In this document: positions 1 through 5,540 of the stretch, in pieces
How the letters are laid out: each line of letters begins with the position of its first letter
Numbering within the stretch: the first letter of the stretch is position 1
Source of the DNA: Bacillota bacterium
GTDB lineage: Bacteria > Bacillota > Clostridia > Oscillospirales > Ruminococcaceae
Assembly (NCBI GenBank): GCA_023395695.1
Contig: JAEWYJ010000310.1
Location: forward strand, 1 to 5,540
DNA: 5,540 nt
Direction of reading: 5' to 3'
The notes under the pieces: model-generated
Told to the model about the DNA's origin: nothing
What the model saw: the letters and a program-made list of their open reading frames with translations, nothing else
Databases searched by the model: none
Program-made: the position numbers and the translations under genes

Positions 1-1311
1 GTGCATCACCTGTGACAGCTCGTCCATTGAAAGCCCGAACGCGGGGTCGGCGGCAATGCGCTGAAGAAGATCGTTTTTGCCGCCCTCCTCTTTGACGACG
101 CGGGCCGCCGCCAGCGAGTGGGTGCGCAACCGTTCGTGCAGCTCCTGCCGGTCGCCGCCCTTCTTGACCGCCTGCATCATGATGTTCTCAGTCGCCATAA
201 ATGGCAGCTCAGCCATGACACGGGCCTCGACAACCTTGGGGTAAACCACCAGTCCGTCGCAGACGTTGAGCATAAGCTGCAGAATGGCGTCCACCGCCAG
301 AAACGCCTCGCTGACCGCTATACGCTTATTGGCCGAATCGTCCAGCGTACGCTCAAACCATTGCACCGAAGCCGTCAGCGCGGGGTTGGTGCTATTGGCA
401 ATCACATAGCGTGCCAACGCGCAGATGCGCTCGGAGCGCATGGGATTGCGTTTGTAGGGCATGGCGGAGGAGCCGATCTGCTGGCGCTCAAACGGTTCTT
501 CCATTTCTTTAAAGCTTTGTAGCAGGCGCATATCGTTGGCAAATTTAGAGGCCGACTGTGCAATGCCGGACAGCACGTCCATCACCTGAGCATCCACTTT
601 GCGGGAATAGGTCTGCCCCGACACCGCAACGGTCTGCTCAAAGCCCATTTCCTGCGCAATAAGCCTGTCCACCCGCTTTATTTTGCCCGAATCGCCGCCA
701 AACAACTCAACAAAGCTGGCCTGCGTGCCGGTTGTGCCCTTGCTGCCCAGCAGCTGCAGGCTGCCGAGGCGGTGCTCTACCTCTGAGAGATCCATCATCA
801 GCTCGTTTATCCACAGCGTGGCGCGCTTGCCGACGGTGGTCAGCTGCGCAGGCTGAAGATGGGTATAGGCCAGCGCGGGCTGCGCTTTGTGCTGCCCGGC
901 AAAATCGGCCAGCAATGCGATGACGTTAATGAGCTTTTGGCGCACAAGACGCAGCGCCTCGCGCATAACGATAATGTCGGTGTTGTCGCCGACATAGCAG
1001 CTGGTCGCCCCCAGATGGATGATGCCTTTTGCGCCGGGGCACTGAACACCGTAGGCGTAGACATGGCTCATAACGTCGTGGCGGACAAGGCGCTCGCGCT
1101 CCTGCGCCACCTCATAATTAATGTGATCCCTGTTGGCCTCAAGCTCGGCGATCTGCGCATCGGTAATAGCCAGCCCCTCGGCCTGCTCGGCTTTAGCCAG
1201 CGCAATCCACAGCCTGCGCCAGGTGCGAAATTTCATCTCAGCTGAAAAGAGGTATTGCATCTCTTCGCTGGAATAGCGTGTGGAAAAGGGGCTTTCAAAT
1301 TTTTCGTACAA
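1..1311 (-). CDS. purB: Adenylosuccinate lyase, 3' end cut off by window start
   Basis: PurB catalyses two fumarate-releasing steps of purine synthesis in the cytoplasm: SAICAR to AICAR, and adenylosuccinate to AMP. The frame is open for 437 codons and runs off the window at base 1. Family members of this longer, human-ADSL-like type are about 475-485 residues, so roughly 40 C-terminal residues are missing. Visible motifs are RHDVMSH (77-83), HLGATSCYVGDNTD (99-112), THLQPAQLTTVGKR (150-163, containing the conserved catalytic-region His151), and the fumarase/aspartase superfamily signature GSSAMPYKRNP (280-290) with the serine loop. The start is TTG at 1311-1309, chosen because AGGAGGAGG lies 9 bases upstream and because the encoded N-terminus (YEKFESPFSTRYSSEEM) matches where the family begins. 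The first in-frame ATG would be at codon 18 and would remove conserved sequence. The gene follows a 493-bp spacer with its own candidate promoter, so it is probably transcribed separately from the upstream pair. All key residues that can be seen are intact. Confidence 0.96.
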   Translation of the reverse strand, partial: MYEKFESPFSTRYSSEEMQYLFSAEMKFRTWRRLWIALAKAEQAEGLAITDAQIAELEANRDHINYEVAQERERLVRHDVMSHVYAYGVQCPGAKGIIHLGATSCYVGDNTDIIVMREALRLVRQKLINVIALLADFAGQHKAQPALAYTHLQPAQLTTVGKRATLWINELMMDLSEVEHRLGSLQLLGSKGTTGTQASFVELFGGDSGKIKRVDRLIAQEMGFEQTVAVSGQTYSRKVDAQVMDVLSGIAQSASKFANDMRLLQSFKEMEEPFERQQIGSSAMPYKRNPMRSERICALARYVIANSTNPALTASVQWFERTLDDSANKRIAVSEAFLAVDAILQLMLNVCDGLVVYPKVVEARVMAELPFMATENIMMQAVKKGGDRQELHERLRTHSLAAARVVKEEGGKNDLLQRIAADPAFGLSMDELSQVMH

Positions 1312-1320
1312 TGCTATTGT

Positions 1321-1329
1321 CCTCCTCCT
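1321..1329 (-). promoter_or_regulatory. Strong ribosome binding site that fixes the purB TTG start
   Basis: The minus strand reads AGGAGGAGG, then 9 bases (ACAATAGCA), then TTG. No ATG or GTG lies at suitable spacing in the PurB frame, so this site decides the start codon. A very strong Shine-Dalgarno may compensate for the weak TTG. Confidence 0.8.
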
Positions 1330-1414
1330 GGGTTTGTTTTAAAACGGAGACGGCAAATATTTTGCCGCCGGCGCATCGCCCAAAGGCCGCAGATTCGACT
1401 TTTAAAAACAACCC
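1330..1414 (-). promoter_or_regulatory. Structured 5' leader of purB (long closing stem plus inner hairpin)
   Basis: On the minus strand, the arm at 1414-1400 (GGGTTGTTTTTAAAA) can pair with the arm at 1344-1330 (TTTTAAAACAAACCC): 13 of 15 positions are Watson-Crick with a two-base internal mismatch. Inside it, CGGCAAA/TTTGCCG (1367-1351) forms a 7-bp hairpin with a 3-base loop, and GGCG/CGCC near 1379-1369 could form a small second stem. The closing stem ends immediately before the AGGAGGAGG ribosome binding site. This layout could act on translation initiation. I do not recognise a known riboswitch: the conserved purine-riboswitch core is absent. The pairing is seen; the regulatory role is inference. 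Confidence 0.4.
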
Positions 1415-1431
1415 TGATATCACTGCATAAG

Positions 1432-1460
1432 ATTTTACTACAAAATGCCTCTCACAGCAA
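1432..1460 (-). promoter_or_regulatory. Candidate housekeeping-type promoter for purB
   Basis: The minus strand has TTGCTG (1460-1455) as a -35 box, a 17-base spacer, and TAAAAT (1437-1432) as a -10 box. These match 4/6 and 5/6 of the sigma-A consensus with ideal spacing. Transcription would begin near 1425 and give a leader of about 115 bases that contains the structured element. The local AT richness fits. No PurR-like operator or purine riboswitch was recognised. Confidence 0.4.
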
Positions 1461-1690
1461 CATTTGCATAAAATTTTACCGTTTGGGCGGCTGTTATTCG
1501 CGCAGACGCAAATATAGTCCAACAATTCACAAAACAGGCCGCGTTTTTATGCCCCGTTTTACACCTTAGGGCACTGCCATTTCCGGCTGCATACCAGACC
1601 GCCTGCATTCCGTACCCTGCGGCGCACAAAATATCCCCGACAGTTTTATATTCATTTGTAATCTGTTTGACCATATATCTGCCACCAATA

Positions 1691-1720
1691 GTTTACCCCG
1701 CCTGTTTTGGCGGGGTAAAC
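1691..1720 (-). terminator. Perfect 12-bp hairpin after the SpoIID-like gene, probable terminator without a clear U-tract
   Basis: GTTTACCCCGCC and GGCGGGGTAAAC are exact inverted repeats around a 6-base loop. The hairpin lies about 85 bases past the stop codon of the 619-residue gene on the same strand. Its stability and position suggest a transcription end or a 3' RNA-protecting structure. The sequence just after it on the minus strand (TATTGGTGG) has no run of T, and neither does the plus-strand side, so a classic intrinsic terminator is not proven. Confidence 0.5.
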
Positions 1721-1804
1721 CCGGAAAAGTCGTCTTTGTCCTGTTCTGGCTCGGGCGACCGGCGTGCTGCCGGCCAAATGCTTTCCCGCCGTATGCCGAC
1801 CTGC

Positions 1805-3664
1805 CTAAAGATCATAAAATTTTTTGAGCCATTCCACCGCATGGCCGGAATCAACGCCGGTTCCCTCGTCAGGCAGCGCTGTGCTGACGCTCGGGCCAAT
1901 CTTAACCAGATGGTCAGCCGGGCTGCGGGGCTGTATGACCGGACTTTCGGTCAACCCCAATCCCAAGGGAATATCCATACGTTCGGCGGTGGACTGCGCC
2001 GCCCTTCCCTGCGGCGTTTCGCTCCGATTAACGCTTTGGAAGATAGCGCCGTCCGCAGCGCTTTGCACAATGCTTTGCCGCGTGCGCTCCCAGCGCGCCG
2101 CATTCCCGACGGCACTGCCCTCCGGCGCGGCGCCTTCCTGCGCCTGCACGGCGCTGTCTGATATCGGGCTCTGCTCCATGGCGGCATCCGGCACCGGGTG
2201 CCCGGGTATCTGCTCCGCCGCTTCGGCGCGGGCGGCTATGCCCCTGTCCGTGATAATGCCGCTCAGGGGGGCGGCTTGTGCCGCGCTTTGCATAATGCTT
2301 TGGCGCGTGCGCTCCCAGCGCGCCGCATTCTCGGCGGCGCTGCCCTCCGGCGCAGCGCCTTCCTGCACCTGCACGGCGCTGTCTGATATCGGGCTCTGCT
2401 CCACGGCGGCATCCGGCACCGGGTGCCCGGGTATCTGCTCCGCCGCTTCGGCGCGGGCGGCTATGCCCCTGTCCGTGATAATGCCGCTCAGAGGGGCGGC
2501 TTGTGCCGCGCTTTGCATAATGCTTTGCCGCGTCCGCTCCCAACGCGCCGCATTCTCGGCGGCGCTGCTCTCAGGCGGCACGCTCTGCCATGCGTCCCCC
2601 TGCTCCGCCCGCTCTGCTCTCTCGGCTATTCCGTCGTCCGAGATCACGCTGTCGAGCGTACCGGCGCCCGGTATGATGACGCTCGGCAGGGTGTTGCCCG
2701 GTATGATATGGCCCGGTACAATCAGGCTTGGCATTCTGCCCGCGGCAATTTCCTGACGCAGACTGCTGTTGAGCGCCGCACCTGTGGGCGAGACTTCCGC
2801 CTGGGGGGGATTGGCCGGCGCGTTAAATGAAACAGGCTTTAGTGCTGCCACGGCCTTTTGCTCAAAGGATGCGGCCTCGCTTTGCTCAATGCCCGCACAG
2901 GTGCGCTTAATGCCATACCAGGTGGCTTTGTCGAGCACACCGGTGACAGGCAGGTCGAAAATATATTGGAAGGTGCGTACCGCCCGCTCGCAGGGCGGGT
3001 CAAAGTTGGGGTTGCCGGCGTCGAGCAAGGCAATGGCCGGGTAGTTTTGCCCGATCCTGTTAAGCTGGCGCTTAATGGCGCAGATATCGTCTCCCAAAGC
3101 GCCGCACATCAGCGGGGTACCCATAAAGCGCTCTTTCTCGCCTTGGCGGGGCGCATTTTCGATGATTACAATATCCTCTCCGTAATACTTTCTCAGAATA
3201 TCATAAACAGTATAGCCTTTTTGGGCCATAGCGACCGCTCCCTGCTGACACAATCCCGCGCTGCCGGCGGCCTGCCGACTATCCGGGCAAATCTGTGCCA
3301 GCAGCGGTTCACTGCTGCCGTGGCGAGTCAGGTAATTGTTAAACATTTCTTCCACCAGACAATTGGTGTTGCAAAACAGGCAGGCTTCGTGGGCAAACGG
3401 CAGGTCATCCTGTGCGCTGCCGGTAATATCAAAGGCGCAGCCCCGTGCACGGTACCACTTGCGGCTGACGCGATGCAACGCAAACGAGGTGGCGGCATAG
3501 ATGTTGGCGCGCTGCGCATGCTCGGGCCAGGTCGGGCAGACAAGGCAGGCGGCGCACCCTTTTAAATATTCTACAAACGGCAGGGTGATGTTGGGCGCGT
3601 CGGCATCCTTACCGCCGAGATGAACCGTTATAACATCCGGAATCTGGGTATACCGCTGCAGCAT
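1805..3664 (-). CDS. SpoIID-like and peptidoglycan-binding-like domain protein with long repetitive tail
   Basis: 619 residues with no signal peptide or membrane segment visible. Residues about 28-170 resemble the SpoIID/LytB-like domain of clostridial proteins often annotated as peptidoglycan-binding or spore cortex-lytic: YLKG (33-36), PTWPEHAQRANIYAATSFAL (44-63), FDIT, EEMFNNY (105-111), GLCQQGAVAMAQKGYT (137-152) and ILRKYYGEDI. Residues about 182-256 resemble a PG_binding_1 fold (QLNRIGQNYP, AVRTFQ, GVLDKATWYGIK). SpoIID proteins are lytic transglycosylases, but the catalytic Glu expected after YLKGxxxx appears as Leu41, so activity is doubtful. There are 13 Cys, all before residue 257. 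Residues 257-619 are Ala/Pro/Glu/Ser-rich and contain a 75-residue tandem repeat; the C-terminus ends in a short hydrophobic stretch (AVEWLKKFYDL). The start ATG is 2 bases past the upstream stop, with AGAGGG 7 bases before it inside that gene, so translation is probably coupled. The substrate and the cell location are not known to me. Confidence 0.72.
   Translation of the reverse strand: MLQRYTQIPDVITVHLGGKDADAPNITLPFVEYLKGCAACLVCPTWPEHAQRANIYAATSFALHRVSRKWYRARGCAFDITGSAQDDLPFAHEACLFCNTNCLVEEMFNNYLTRHGSSEPLLAQICPDSRQAAGSAGLCQQGAVAMAQKGYTVYDILRKYYGEDIVIIENAPRQGEKERFMGTPLMCGALGDDICAIKRQLNRIGQNYPAIALLDAGNPNFDPPCERAVRTFQYIFDLPVTGVLDKATWYGIKRTCAGIEQSEAASFEQKAVAALKPVSFNAPANPPQAEVSPTGAALNSSLRQEIAAGRMPSLIVPGHIIPGNTLPSVIIPGAGTLDSVISDDGIAERAERAEQGDAWQSVPPESSAAENAARWERTRQSIMQSAAQAAPLSGIITDRGIAARAEAAEQIPGHPVPDAAVEQSPISDSAVQVQEGAAPEGSAAENAARWERTRQSIMQSAAQAAPLSGIITDRGIAARAEAAEQIPGHPVPDAAMEQSPISDSAVQAQEGAAPEGSAVGNAARWERTRQSIVQSAADGAIFQSVNRSETPQGRAAQSTAERMDIPLGLGLTESPVIQPRSPADHLVKIGPSVSTALPDEGTGVDSGHAVEWLKKFYDL
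2055..2575 (-). repeat. 225-bp (75-codon) in-frame tandem repeat, about 2.3 copies
   Basis: Two complete units (2101-2325 and 2326-2550) differ at about 10 of 225 bases by my count, flanked by a partial copy of about 45 bases on the left and about 25 on the right. The period is exactly 225, so the frame is kept. The protein unit contains NAARWERTRQSIMQSAAQ, then TDRGIAARAEAAEQIPGHP, then EQSPISDSAVQ. A degenerate, 20-residue-shorter version (SDDGIAERAERAEQ at 342-355) precedes it, so the array grew from an older motif. The high identity implies recent duplication; copy number may vary between strains and assemblies may collapse it. Confidence 0.93.
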
Positions 3665-3666
3665 GG

Positions 3667-4665
3667 CTATTCCCTCTGGGCGTTACCGCGGCTCTCGGCA
3701 ACGGAACCGCTGGCAGTGCGCCCCGCGCCCGCCTCGGCCATCAGATCGATTCTCTTAACAGAAGTCACGCCGTCAAAGATTGAAATTTCCTCTCCCGATA
3801 CCGATTCAAAGCCCGGCGCTTCAACCTCCACAAGGTATTTTGCGCTCAGGTCGCCGCCGGTCATCGGCTGGGGATATACCGGAATTTCGCGTATCGGCGC
3901 AGGCAGGCGAATCAGCTCGGTCTTGCCGCTGCTGTCGGTAACAACTCTGGCGGCCACCTTGTTGCCGCTCTCGTCGGGGTGACTCACGATAACGACGGCA
4001 TTTGCAACGGGACGCGTTCTTTTTTGCGTGGTTACGTTGACAATCAGATTACCGGCCCCTAAGTTCGGCGTCGCCGCCATGCGCTGTGTTTCCGCAGCGG
4101 TCGACGGCGCTGCCGGCCGGCCGGGAGCAGACGGCACCGTCGTTTCGGAGCCGGTTGCTGTATCGACGCCGGCTTCGGAATCCGGGGCAATCTGAGCGTC
4201 AGTGCTGACACCAACCTCGGGATTGGCTTGGGCAACAATGTCGGTCTCGGTGACGATATCGACTTCGGTAACGGTTCCTGCAGGCGTTCCGGCGCGCACC
4301 TGCGAACTTGAGTCGAGCCGCGGCGCCCGCTCCGTCACAGGAAGAACAACCGCCACGGCGGACGGCTCAACAGGTCCGGCGGGCAAAGCGGCCTGCGGCA
4401 TGGCGGCTTCAGCAGTCAGCCTTGGAGCAGCCGGTACGGTGGTTTCCTGCGGCATAGCCGGTATGATGCCCCTCGGCAGCGGAACGGCTTCCTCCACACT
4501 CGGCGCTGGAATGGTAACGACAATCTCGTCTTCCGAAATACTCTCGTCCACCGTTGCGGTGCTGTGCCGCTGGGCCAACGACGCATAATTAGGATCTTTA
4601 GCCAGCGCCAGGCGGTACATTTCCATTAATTCGCGTTCGTACTGTTCAATGCTCTTTTGTGGCAT
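3667..4665 (-). CDS. Hypothetical protein with C-terminal carboxypeptidase-regulatory-like domain
   Basis: 332 residues. Residues 1-25 form a charged, probably helical segment (SIEQYERELMEMYRLALAK). Residues about 35-200 are a Pro/Ala/Thr/Glu-rich linker predicted by eye to be disordered, with small internal echoes such as TEVDIV/TETDIV (133-143). Residues about 203-310 resemble the carboxypeptidase regulatory-like beta-sandwich seen in clostridial proteins: NLIVNVTTQKRTRPVANAVV, VVTDSSGKTELIRLPAP (241-257), KYLVEVEAPGFESV and ISIFDGVTSVKRIDL. Such domains are non-enzymatic and often mediate protein or wall-surface contacts. No signal peptide or membrane span is visible. The start ATG is preceded by AAGGAGAG about 8 bases upstream. 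The gene ends 2 bases before the SpoIID-like gene and holds that gene's ribosome binding site, so the two are almost certainly made together and may act together. Exact role unknown. Confidence 0.75.
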   Translation of the reverse strand: MPQKSIEQYERELMEMYRLALAKDPNYASLAQRHSTATVDESISEDEIVVTIPAPSVEEAVPLPRGIIPAMPQETTVPAAPRLTAEAAMPQAALPAGPVEPSAVAVVLPVTERAPRLDSSSQVRAGTPAGTVTEVDIVTETDIVAQANPEVGVSTDAQIAPDSEAGVDTATGSETTVPSAPGRPAAPSTAAETQRMAATPNLGAGNLIVNVTTQKRTRPVANAVVIVSHPDESGNKVAARVVTDSSGKTELIRLPAPIREIPVYPQPMTGGDLSAKYLVEVEAPGFESVSGEEISIFDGVTSVKRIDLMAEAGAGRTASGSVAESRGNAQRE

Positions 4666-4753
4666 ATGCGCTCTCTCCTTTTAAAATGGCTTCTCATAAC
4701 CACTATATGCAACGCAAAGTGAACGCGACTACTAAAACTGCTTATTCCCCGTA
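4666..4753 (-). promoter_or_regulatory. 88-bp spacer with RBS and weak promoter candidate for the two-gene unit
   Basis: On the minus strand, AAGGAGAG near 4673-4680 is a good Shine-Dalgarno for the 332-residue gene. CATATAGT (4709-4702) could be a -10 element: TATAGT matches 5/6 of a sigma-A box, and the whole octamer matches 6/8 of the mother-cell sigma-E -10 consensus as I recall it. No convincing -35 element is seen at the right distance. No terminator hairpin follows the kinase stop codon, so read-through from the kinase gene is equally possible. Confidence 0.3.
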
Positions 4754-5540
4754 TTAATCGCAAAAATCGGCCAGAAACAGGCCCGCGGCTCCCCAGATGC
4801 CGGCGTCGTTTTGCAGTGCGGCTATTTGAACGGGGGTATTTGCCGTATCCCCGAAAGCCGTGCTGCGGTAGTGGCGCGCCACAGCGGCGCGGAGAATCTC
4901 ACCCGCGCTTGAAAGTCCGCCGCCGATAACAAAAACCTGCGGATCGCAGACGGCGGCGATACTTGTAAGCGCGCGCCCAAGCCGTTGGGCCATGCGCTCC
5001 ACGGCCAGCAGCGCAGCGGCATCCCCCGCCTGCGCCGCTGTAATAACGGCTTCTGCGGTAAGGTTTTGGAGCGACAGCGCCGTCCTTTTTCCGGCTGCCG
5101 CCTGCTTTGCCAGCCGCACCAGCCCCGGCGCCGAGGCATACTGCTCCAGACAGCCATAGGCGCCGCAGCTGCACGGCGTCACCTCGTCAGAACAGACACC
5201 GATATGCCCAATCTCCCCGGCGCAGCCATGCGCACCCCTGAGCAGGGCGCCGCCCAGAATAATCGCCCCGCCCACGCCGGTGCCCAGCGTCAGCAGTACC
5301 ATGCTGTCGCAGCCTTGTGCCGCACCTCGCCAGCGTTCGCCGAGTGCGGCGGCGTTCGCGTCGTTTTCAGCCCGGACGTTAAAGCCGCACAGCGTCTCCA
5401 GCGTATCTTTAAGCGCCACCGCTCCCCAGCCAAGGTTGACACAACCATGCACGACGCCCTGTGCGTCGACCGGGCCGGGCGCGCCGACGCCCACGCCAAG
5501 AATATCCACCCGGTGCAGTGCGTTGGCCGCCCTATTCTTT
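4754..5540 (-). CDS. ROK-family sugar kinase, probably glucokinase; 5' end outside window
   Basis: Cytoplasmic ATP-dependent phosphorylation of a hexose, most likely glucose to glucose-6-phosphate. The window holds 261 complete codons. The frame is open to the edge, and about 45-50 N-terminal residues are missing, including the DxGGT phosphate motif. A GTG at 5509 is in frame but is not the real start, because the conserved GVGVGAPGPVD segment follows it closely and the family extends well upstream. Motifs in order: NLGW; ENDANAAALGE with the catalytic-base Asp at 5362-5360; LTLGTGVGGAIILGG; GEIGHI; the zinc-binding CSCGAYGCLE (5173-5144), which with the His of GEIGHI forms the usual ROK zinc site; and FVIGGGLS near the C-terminus. 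All are intact. The NLGW context and the estimated full length near 310 favour glucokinase, but an N-acetylhexosamine or other ROK kinase cannot be excluded. There is no DNA-binding domain in the visible part, but the N-terminus is unseen, so a ROK repressor is unlikely yet not strictly ruled out. Confidence 0.93.
   Translation of the reverse strand, partial: KNRAANALHRVDILGVGVGAPGPVDAQGVVHGCVNLGWGAVALKDTLETLCGFNVRAENDANAAALGERWRGAAQGCDSMVLLTLGTGVGGAIILGGALLRGAHGCAGEIGHIGVCSDEVTPCSCGAYGCLEQYASAPGLVRLAKQAAAGKRTALSLQNLTAEAVITAAQAGDAAALLAVERMAQRLGRALTSIAAVCDPQVFVIGGGLSSAGEILRAAVARHYRSTAFGDTANTPVQIAALQNDAGIWGAAGLFLADFCD

Larger units (their letters stand above)
1312..1804. other. 493-bp intergenic region between the SpoIID-like gene and purB
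   Basis: This stretch holds a perfect 12-bp hairpin (1691-1720), a small GC hairpin near 1759-1773 (CCGGC/GCCGG), the candidate purB promoter and the purB leader. A 78-codon minus-strand frame (1674-1438) begins with ATG seven bases after a weak GGTGG. It resembles nothing I know, and its 3' end overlaps the promoter candidate, so I do not call it a gene. The section from about 1460 to 1690 otherwise shows no recognisable RNA gene, repeat or mobile element. Confidence 0.6.

Noticed and set aside
118..522. 134-codon plus-strand open frame
   Set aside because: It is antisense to the PurB signature region; PurB is unambiguous there.
1312..1440. Purine riboswitch upstream of purB
   Set aside because: The three-way-junction core and conserved loop sequences of the purine riboswitch are not found; only generic stems are seen.
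2189..2206. Palindromic CCGGCACC/GGTGCCCGG segments, also at 2414-2431
   Set aside because: They are imperfect, sit inside the coding repeat, and are explained by codons for PDAA/IPGHPVP in GC-rich DNA.
2055..2575. CRISPR array or transposon repeat
   Set aside because: The repeat is a direct in-frame 225-bp tandem without unique spacers, and no transposase, terminal inverted repeats or cas genes are present.
1824..2756. 310-codon open frame on the plus strand
   Set aside because: It lies wholly antisense to the 619-residue gene, is rich in Ala/Ser/Cys/Pro as expected for a GC-rich shadow frame, inherits the repeats of the real gene, and lacks a convincing ribosome binding site.
2858..3565. 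235-codon plus-strand open frame
   Set aside because: It is antisense to the conserved SpoIID-like and PG-binding-like domains, whose recognisable motifs are on the minus strand.
4754..5509. Complete kinase gene starting at the GTG at 5509
   Set aside because: The frame continues upstream to the window edge, and ROK kinases need the N-terminal DxGGT region, so this GTG is an internal valine.

Overview
The window reads as chromosomal DNA from a GC-rich, spore-forming-lineage Firmicute (Clostridia, plausibly Oscillospiraceae/Ruminococcaceae). The evidence is the close fit of all four proteins to clostridial families, strong AGGAGG-type ribosome binding sites, and a SpoIID-like/peptidoglycan-binding protein paired with a regulatory-like-domain protein. 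The assignment rests on recognising families by eye; no search was run. All four genes lie on the minus strand, so the window is transcribed from right to left. The open plus-strand frames, including a 310-codon one, look like GC-rich shadows of these genes.

In transcription order: (1) 5540-4754 is a ROK-family sugar kinase, probably glucokinase, missing its N-terminus at the window edge. (2) An 88-bp spacer holds a good ribosome binding site and a weak promoter candidate. (3) 4665-3667 encodes a 332-residue protein with a short N-terminal helix, a long Pro/Ala/Thr-rich linker and a C-terminal carboxypeptidase-regulatory-like beta domain. (4) Two bases later, 3664-1805 encodes a 619-residue protein with a divergent SpoIID-like domain, a peptidoglycan-binding-like domain and a roughly 360-residue repetitive, low-complexity tail. 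(5) A 493-bp non-coding stretch (1804-1312) holds a perfect 12-bp hairpin, a candidate promoter and a structured leader. (6) 1311-1 is adenylosuccinate lyase (purB), starting at TTG and cut off by the window start about 40 residues before its expected end.

The kinase and PurB are housekeeping metabolism: sugar phosphorylation, and two steps of purine synthesis. The middle pair is the unusual part. The two genes are almost certainly co-transcribed and translationally coupled, and both carry long disordered linkers that share a short motif. The larger protein appears to have lost the SpoIID catalytic glutamate, has 13 cysteines all confined to its first 256 residues (including CxxCxxC and CxxCxxxC clusters), and has a recently duplicated 225-bp tandem repeat in its tail. 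I would treat this pair as a poorly characterised cell-envelope or sporulation-associated module rather than a working lytic enzyme. That function is inference.
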